Assembly (NCBI RefSeq): GCF_042477335.2
Contig: NC_091263.1
Location: 66,210,501-66,274,500 of the forward strand
Reading direction: 5' to 3'
Origin: Ovis canadensis
Taxonomy: Eukaryota; Chordata; Mammalia; Artiodactyla; Bovidae
DNA: 64,000 nucleotides
Made by a program: the position numbers and the translations under genes. The notes under the pieces were generated by a model. That model was not told the origin of the DNA, did not search any database, and worked only from the letters and a program-made list of their open reading frames with translations. Each line of letters opens with the position of its first letter. Within the stretch, counting starts at the first letter, position 1. Positions 57,420 to 64,000 of this stretch are shown here, piece after piece.

Positions 57420-59261
57420 GTGCCATTCATGAAATAATCTGTCACTTGTCTTCTCAGGGGTAAGAGGTCAAAAGGTCAAGCAGCAGACTCTCTCCCCAAT
57501 CACTGTAGAAGGCATTGACAAGGCCTGCACGCCTCCCTGCCTGGGAGCAGTTCTGTCTCCTTCTCAAGGGCTGAGACGGACACACTGTTGGCATCATTTC
57601 CTGTCTGCTATCAGAGGTCACATATGCAGGCTGAGTGCTTCCTCCATGCCAAGGGACATCTGGTCAACACTGATATAAAACATGAAAGGGCAAGATAGGC
57701 CTGAGGCTACAGGTGGGTTGCCATGGAAGCAGGATGGGCAATCATGGGAAGGAGTTGAAAACATGTGACCTGCACAGACGCCGTGTCATCCTGATGAGTG
57801 GTCCCCCTCTCCGTTTGGGCGGGAACATGCCAACTGTGACAGGCCTGATATGGAGTGTTTGCCAATTTCCATGATGTAAATATTCCTACCAAGGCTGATT
57901 TCAAGCTACCAAGAATATAACGACCAGCTCAAAAATACCCAGACCATTTAGCAGTTGGCTCTGGCAAGTCTGTATCTTCGGGCACAGGCCCACCAAAGCC
58001 CCCTCGGTTTCCTCTGTAGAGTTTCTTCCCTCAGCTTGGGGTGATGTAGAGTGAGAAGCATGAGGTTCCTCTAAACTGCCTGAAACCAGCCCCTCCAGCT
58101 CACCAAGAGAAGACAAGCCCAACAGGTAACAAAGTAAATGCTCTGTGAGATCCTGCCCTCTGTCCTTCTCAGGAACAAGTTGGCCAGAAGCAGACCTAAG
58201 AAAAGCATTGAGTAGAAGTCGTTTGTTTGGGAGGCGATTCCAGAAAGCACCGGCTGGAATGTAGAGAGGGGAGACAGGGCAGGACCTGAATCAGAAAAGG
58301 AGGTGTTGATGAACACATCAGTGAGGAAGCAGACATGGGCTCAACCCAGCTGGGGACCTCAGGCAGAGGGGTGAAACGTCTGCAAGCGGGCCACCCAAGG
58401 AGGAAGAAGAGGTGTTTTTCCATCAAGTCCCCTCAGTGGTTAGTTGAAGCTGCTCCCTGGATTCAAACTCCCCAGTGCTTCCAGTCTGCCGCAGAGCAAA
58501 GGTCAGCTAGAGAATGGGGAGTGGGCAGGACATGGGCAGTGTCTGAAACACACAGGCAAATTGACATGTGATTCTGTGCCTCTCACCCTCATGCAGAGCT
58601 CTTCACCCTGATGGACAAGATGCTTGTATTTAATGGTGCAAATTTTGTACCATGTGATCCCTAAACACAAGCCCACCACTTCAGTCTGGGACCCAGCTGA
58701 AGAAACAGTGCTGTGTCACAATGCCACAGGAAAAACCAGGCGGGGCAGGCAATTTCAGAATTAAAGGCCAGAGGTACGTTCTGGGCATTGCACCTGCAGG
58801 CTCAGCCCTGAGACTGAACTGCGTCTCTGTGAGTGTTTTACAAGGTGAGAAGCCTGGCCCCTCGTGGACTGTCAGCTCCACGTGAGCAGGAGCAGCATTC
58901 CCACCAGCACTGCACACACAGCAGGTCTCCGTACGTCCTACTGGGTGTTGGAGGAGGAGGGCAGGGGCGAGTGAAGGGCTCGGGAGGGACCCGGGGGTGG
59001 GGACACTGTCCTGGAGCTCCTGGGGCTACTGCCTCCTCCATGCCCTCCTGGAAGGAACAGGGGCCTCACGCTTCTCTGTGTTCACAGGAGTGATCTCACA
59101 CACAGACATAGATACACACATGCACATAGACACACACCCATACACAGACACACACACACGCACACGCACACACACATACACACACCCCTAACAGGTCCCG
59201 GTAAGTTAGAAGAGGGGAGACAATTGAAACTGAAGGCTGAAGGAAGTTGTTTTCACAAGAT
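57420..59261. repeat. Shared 3' flank of unit 8, with extension shared with unit 3
   Basis: 57420-57900 matches 8441-8905, and 57885-59261 is the common downstream flank. No gene. Confidence 0.65.
59096..59184. repeat. (CA)n microsatellite, unit 8
   Basis: Imperfect CA run with gaca, gata and cgca variants. Confidence 0.85.
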
Positions 59262-59267
59262 TTTATT
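59262..59267 (-). promoter_or_regulatory. Relic poly(A) signal of pseudogene unit 8
   Basis: AATAAA on the minus strand at the position used by the Bac5 gene. Confidence 0.5.
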
Positions 59268-59363
59268 TTTCAGATGCTGACACAGGGCAAAACTGATCCC
59301 AAGAGGTCTTCCCTGAGCTTCTGATTCACCAAAAACCCCTGTGAGGGAGTCATCTTCATATCG

Positions 59364-61380
59364 TTCAACTGTGGCCTGGGGAATGGAGATGGAGGTACTG
59401 TTTCTGGAGCCAACCATGGAGCACGGAGGTGGGTGGAGGGAACCACTGCCAGGGGCTCTCGTGGGGTTGAACGGCGATGAGCCAAATTTCCTGAAACTCT
59501 TAAGCTGTGCACCAATAAAAACAGGTTTCTGGTAAAAACTGGGTGACAGTCAAGACATGGCCCATCCCTTCCCATCTGACATTCCATTTGTGGTGGACTC
59601 CAGGAATCTTGGGGTCCCAGTTCACCTCTGGCTGTGACCCTTGGCACGTGCAATTGAATCCCTACACCCATAAAGAGATGAGGAAACTGAGGCCCACAGG
59701 AAGCCTGGGCCTTTCCAGTGTCCAAGCCCATCCCAGCAAAGCTGGATGGAACAGAGGCTGAAAGCCCATGAGTCCAGTCGGTGCCTGGCATATTCACAAC
59801 CCCCTGGAGGCTTTGTGAAAATCCAAATGCCTGGTCTCCACCCCAGAGTCTGATTCAGGAGGTTGGAAAAGACTGTGATGCTGGGAGGGATTGGGGGCAG
59901 GAGGAGAAGGGGACGTCCGAGGATGAGATGGCTAGATGGCATCACGGACTCGATGGATGTGAGTCTGAGTGAACTCTGGGAGACAGTGATGAACAGGGAG
60001 GCCTGGCGTGCTGTGATTCATGGGGTCGTAAAGAGTCGGACACAACTGAGCAACTGAACTGAACTGAACTGAGTGGAGCCAAGAACCTGCCTCTCTGTTT
60101 GTTTCTTCTTGGGGGCCCCATCAGACCATACTGCTCTAAGGTATGCAGAGCCAGGACTGGAGACCTAGGGCTCGGGAAGGCAGGGGCAAGGTCTGCCCTG
60201 GATTGAGGTGGGAGTAATTGATCCAAAGCATGTTCCAAACACCACAGCATTGTCAGCTGCACACCACAGAAGCAGCCACTCACCTCATAACGGCTTATGC
60301 GAATACATCGTCCCAGTGGTCCCCGGTGACTGTCAACCCATATTCTTTCACCGCCTGGAGAAGGAGGCTTGACGTCAAACTGGAACTCCTGGGCTATAAC
60401 CTGCCAGCCACACCCCACCTCACCGCAGGGACGAGAAAGTGTCCCCTGAAGTCCCTGGATTAGCTCCTTGGAAAGCATCCTCCTTCACTGCCCGCCCCCA
60501 GGCTCACCCCATTCTCCTTGAAGTCACACTGCTCCGAGGGCTGCAGGCTCGGCCTGGGGCACACAGTCTCCTTCACCATGAAGCTCACAGGCTTTCGAGC
60601 TCCCCGGTCCTCCGCCTGGTCAACGATCAAAGTGGGGAGACTGGGCTTGGCTCATGTTTCCTTCTCTGATCTGTCTCCCTGCCCCCGACCCGGACAGCAG
60701 CCTCTCCAGCCGACTGTGTCCGGCCCTGGGCTTGGTGCTAGGAGCACAGGGGAGGGCACAGAGCCCGTGCCCGGCCTCACGGGCACACAGAGAGCAGGAG
60801 CAGCCCTCACAGCAGCGCTGCTGGCAGCGCCTCCCCTCAGAGGGGCCCAGGGAGGTCAGGGCCGCCTGCAGGGAGAGCCCTTGTCACTGGAGCCTCCAGG
60901 CTGACAGAGGCCCTCCTGGCAGGGAGACACCGAGGTTCAAGGGGACATTAGCAGGGAAGTCACCTCACAGAGCCTGTGACCCCTCCATCCCTGGAGCTCC
61001 CAGAAGTCCAGGGAGCCTGAGCCAGGTGTGCAGGGCACCTGATCCCACAGCAGAGATGCTAAGGCAGGAAGCGCGCTGCTGGGAGGGGCCCCAGGTCTGG
61101 GAAGGTTTCCTGGAAGAGATGGGAACCCACCTAGAGAGAAAGTGCCTTCCTGACAGGAGGACCAGCCTGAGCGAAGGGAGTGACAGTGTGGCCAAGGCTG
61201 GGGGGAGATGGCTCCAGGAGGCGGTAGAGATTAGCTTCTGAGGACCGCTCACTGAGCTGATTGACAGCACGAAGCACGGCCTCCCTGTAGCTGAGGGCCT
61301 GGGCGCTGGCCGAGGGCAGCACTAGTCCCAGCAGCAGGAGCCCCAGTGACCAGGGAGAGGCTGGCCCTGTGGGTCTCCAT
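59364..61380 (-). pseudogene. Decayed cathelicidin pseudogene, Bac5-like 3' end with Bac7-type front
   Basis: Exon 1 remnant about 61210-61380, exon 2 60508-60615, exon 3 60284-60354, exon 4 remnant about 59364-59504. Exon 2 is still fully open ([30 protein letters not shown]). Exon 1 has lost about 8 nt inside the signal peptide, and its last codons with the splice donor are deleted into intron 1. Exon 3 is 71 nt, has lost its cysteines and contains a stop. Exon 4 has the acceptor and CTTAAGAGTTTCAGG in place of the usual LQSVR, but the Arg-Pro tetrads are gone; the 3' UTR follows the Bac5 gene. The long intron 1 is of the Bac6/Bac7.5/Bac11 type, so the locus looks like a hybrid. A BovB fragment sits in intron 3, and the TATA box is GCAGAAAA (61420-61427), as in the indolicidin-like unit. 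No function expected. Confidence 0.85.
59863..60071 (+). mobile_element. BovB LINE 3' fragment in intron 3 of the unit 8 pseudogene
   Basis: ttggaaaagactgtgatgct, ggaggcctggcgtgctgtga, cggacacaactgagcaactg followed by gaactgaactgaactga. Confidence 0.85.
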
Positions 61381-62002
61381 GGCCCCCAGTCTGCCTCCTC
61401 CCAGCCCGAGGGACCCTCCTTTTCTGCTCAGTCTGAGCCCTGATGCAAAGGCTCTACCAAGAGTCTTCCTGACCCCCCCAATCCCTGCCCTCCTCCCAGG
61501 GTGTGGGCTGGTCTTACCTCAAGCCTTCCTGTTGCCTCATGGGATTTCTGGGCAGTGGGCAGGGAGGCCCGTTTGCAAGGTGAAGAAATGGTTTCTGCAT
61601 CTCCTGACAACTTCTTGGCCTCTCTTGGATCCCATGGGGAGTGTCACCAGTGGGCTTGCTCAAAAGGGTTGTGTCCTCCAGGAGAGGGAGGGACCAGTCA
61701 CTGTCTGCATGCCCTCTGCCTCCACACCATGAGCTCCTCAGGATTCAGGGCAAAGGAGTGTATTCAGCACTCAACCCCCAGCTCTAGGCACTGCCTGGCA
61801 CACAGTATGCACTCATTTAACATTTGATGAGTGGATGACAGGACCAACCCCTTCTGAGCCTTACCCACCCAGCCTGTCCCTAGGCAGCCATCAACCCCAC
61901 ACCATCCTGTCTTTGGGGCCAGCCCTCAGCCTGTCAGGAGCTTGGCTCCATCTGTCCCCTCTCCTAGATTCATCTCCACTGTTTCTCAGTTAGGAAGTTC
62001 GC

Positions 62003-62293
62003 CTCCAGGTTGGAAGAGAATGGATACATATATACAGAGGGCTGAGTCCCTTTGCTGTTCACCTGAAGCTATCATAACATGTTTGTTAATCAGCTATGCG
62101 TGCATGCGTGCCTGCTCAGTTGCTTCAGTCATGTCTGACTCTTTGAGACTCTTTGAGACCCTATGGACTGTGGCCTGCCAGGCTCCACTATCCATGGGAT
62201 TCTCCAGGCAAGAATACTGGAGTGGGTTGCTTTGTTCTCCTCTAGCTTAATCAGCTATACTACAATACAAAATAAAAATGGTAAAAAGTACAG
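62003..62293 (+). mobile_element. L1 3' tail fragment, split by a SINE
   Basis: gctgagtccctttgctgttc, acctgaagctatcataacat and, after the SINE, actacaatacaaaataaaaa: the end of a ruminant L1-type 3' UTR. Neighbouring unit 7 lacks it. Confidence 0.65.
62098..62246 (-). mobile_element. Bov-tA SINE nested in the L1 tail
   Basis: Complement of Bov-tA (tgcttcagtcatgtctgact, tctccaggcaagaatactgg) bounded by a perfect 12-bp duplication ttaatcagctat at 62086-62097 and 62247-62258. Confidence 0.88.
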
Positions 62294-63702
62294 TCCTCCT
62301 TCACAGATACCCCCCCAACAGGCATTGCCTATTCAACTGACCCCTCCCCAGTCAAGCATGGGAAAGGTCATCTGCACTGTGACCCCAATTCAGTGCCCTC
62401 TCTACACTCAAGGCTGCCCAGTCCTCACTGGATCCGCATGCACATTCATCTCTACAGACTCCGGGGACCCCCTGTCCTCCTGAACTTGCGCCTGACCAAT
62501 TCTCCCCATCCCTGCTCTCCTGGGGCCCCGCCTCCTCCCTGGGGGCTCCTGCTGAGTGTCCTCCAAGGAGTCTCCTCTTAGGAGGCAGGGCTGGCTCAGG
62601 AGCATCGAGGCTGCTTCTCCTCCCCGTCCTCACACGTTCCTGGGGACGGCCCTTCTCAAGACACCAGTTCTCCTGAACACGCATCACTGCTCCGTCTCTG
62701 GGTTCAAGACTCCCATGAACGCTGGTGGTCCGCACTGCGCTGTTGGCTGGGTGCTGCCGCAGGAGCCCGGAGCTGGAAGCCTGGGAGCCTCCTTCTCCTT
62801 CTCCCTCCTGAGGACACTCCCCTGACCTCCCTCAACCCTTGCCCTGGGCCTACCCTGTCTTCTCTCCTCTCAGTGAAGCCACAACCTCCAGACTTCACCT
62901 TCCCTGATTTTCAGTTCTCCCACAGCACAATCCTCCCTGAATACCAATTTCTAGGTGCTAAGACAAAACGCTGAATGACCATTGTATCCCCTGATTTCAG
63001 AATACACAGATCCCTGCTTGGCAGTCGGGTCTGAATCTTGACACTCCCACTGTACACAGTGGGGACATCCCTCCAGTTCTCAGGTGTCAGGGTGCCCTGT
63101 CCACCCCAACTGCAAGACACTTTGGAGCCTCCTGCTCTCCTCCCATCTCTACACCTGATGTCTCTGCTTGACCTGCCCTTCCACCTTGAGACACCTTCCC
63201 TGACCTTAACCACACAAAGAAACTTCTCTTGGCTCGCAGAGACTTTAGAACATCCCTTCTGATTTGACCTCAGTGACCCCCTGCCCAGTGCTCTGGTTGG
63301 ACACCAAGGGGGAAGTGGGGGCCACTGGGAGGACAAGAAAGAACAGCTGGGAAAAAGAATGTGCCCAAGGGACAGAGGAGTCCTGAGACCACGGAGCCCT
63401 TTCGAATCCATCACCAGCAGGGAAGCACCATGTGTCCAGGGGCCCGGGGTGGCTCGTGGACTCAGCTGCCCTGGGGGACCCTTGGGGGCTTGGCCAGGCC
63501 TCCTTGGAAAGTGACACCCTGGATGGATGGTGCTGGTTGCCCACTCAGTCTTGGAGAAGGAAAGAAAGTTGGGCTTTGTGAAACCCGGTTACACAGCCCA
63601 GATATTGCCCCAGAGGCACCTTGGTCAAGCTGTATCTTTTCCCAAGTCAAAGGAGGAAAGGGAGATGATTACAATAGAAACTAACTAGCAATACACATGG
63701 TT

Positions 63703-64000
63703 AGTGAAATTCCAACTCCACGGGCCTCTTGACCTCCTGTACCTGTACCACTCTGACCACTTTGTGAAACCCTCAATGCCCCCTTGGCTTATTGCACTTC
63801 CCCAACCCCACCCCACTCTGCTCCACCACCCTGGACTGCTGAGGCCCTTCTCTCTTATCTGCACATCGAGCCCCACACCTGACCCACCTGAGATGAGCGG
63901 ACGGACTCTGCACCGCCCCACCGTCATCACAGCCCGTGTTCTCGAGAAGCAGGACCTCGGCAGGAAAGTAAGGGGCATGTGAACTTTGAGGGGGGTGGTC
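63703..64000. other. Unassigned sequence beyond the paralogous flank
   Basis: No match to other units of the window and no recognisable repeat or gene. Confidence 0.45.

Larger units (their letters stand above)
61381..63702. repeat. Shared 5' flank of unit 8
   Basis: Mosaic: 61381 to about 62900 resembles units 3 and 7, and about 62990 to 63702 resembles units 4-6. The distal block lies at about 63530-63702. Interrupted by an L1 tail with a nested SINE (62003-62293). Homology ends abruptly at 63702. Confidence 0.7.

Noticed and set aside
3758-59184. Possible CRISPR-like or tandem array because of regularly recurring CA blocks
   Set aside because: The blocks are simple microsatellites carried once per duplicated unit; spacing is 6-12 kb and no short direct repeat-spacer structure exists.

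Overview
The window is a stretch of a ruminant cathelicidin (host-defence peptide) gene cluster. All genes lie on the minus strand. The mature-peptide exons match peptides known from sheep and goat (Bac5, Bac6, Bac7.5, Bac11 and the bactenecin dodecapeptide). The interspersed repeats are those of bovids (BovB/RTE LINE, Bov-tA SINEs, cetartiodactyl CHR-type SINEs, ruminant L1). I therefore read the source as a caprine bovid, most likely Ovis or Capra; the Bac5 repeat pattern looks more like sheep. No bacterial or viral gene organisation and no RNA gene was seen.

Layout from left to right (each gene runs right to left, ATG at the higher coordinate): (1) exons 1-3 of a CATHL1 (bactenecin) gene, 75-712, its last exon off the left edge; (2) a second CATHL1 copy, 4005-5321, near-identical to the first but frameshifted in the signal peptide; (3) a CATHL4/indolicidin orthologue, 10414-11693, with a new Trp-rich peptide and a frameshift; (4) a Bac6 gene, 17513-19509, with a nonsense codon in exon 2; (5) a very long Bac11 gene, 26403-28576, with its canonical start changed to GTG; (6) an intact Bac7.5 gene, 35014-36965; (7) an intact Bac5 gene, 47678-49049; (8) a decayed cathelicidin pseudogene, 59364-61380. 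Every unit has the same architecture: exon 1 of 198 nt (signal peptide plus start of cathelin), exon 2 of 108 nt, exon 3 of 72 nt, all phase 0, and exon 4 carrying the mature peptide. Genes 4, 5, 6 and 8 share a first intron about 515 nt longer than the others, marking a subfamily.

Between genes, each unit carries homologous 5' flanks (about 2-2.8 kb) and 3' flanks (about 0.5-1.5 kb, with a CA microsatellite). The cluster therefore grew by tandem duplication of whole units, followed by gene conversion and insertion of SINEs, LINEs and one mariner-like MITE. The Bac6-to-Bac11 and Bac11-to-Bac7.5 intervals contain the same L1 insertion at the same site within an almost identical 3.5-kb tract, so that duplication or conversion is recent.

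Functionally, cathelicidins are made as preproproteins in myeloid cells, stored in neutrophil granules with the cathelin domain attached, and cut by elastase (usually after a Val) to release the peptide. The intact genes here supply proline-arginine-rich peptides (Bac5, Bac7.5, possibly Bac11). The dodecapeptide, indolicidin-like and Bac6 genes in the window look disabled in this haplotype, except for the CATHL1 copy cut by the left edge. Identity estimates are by eye, not computed.
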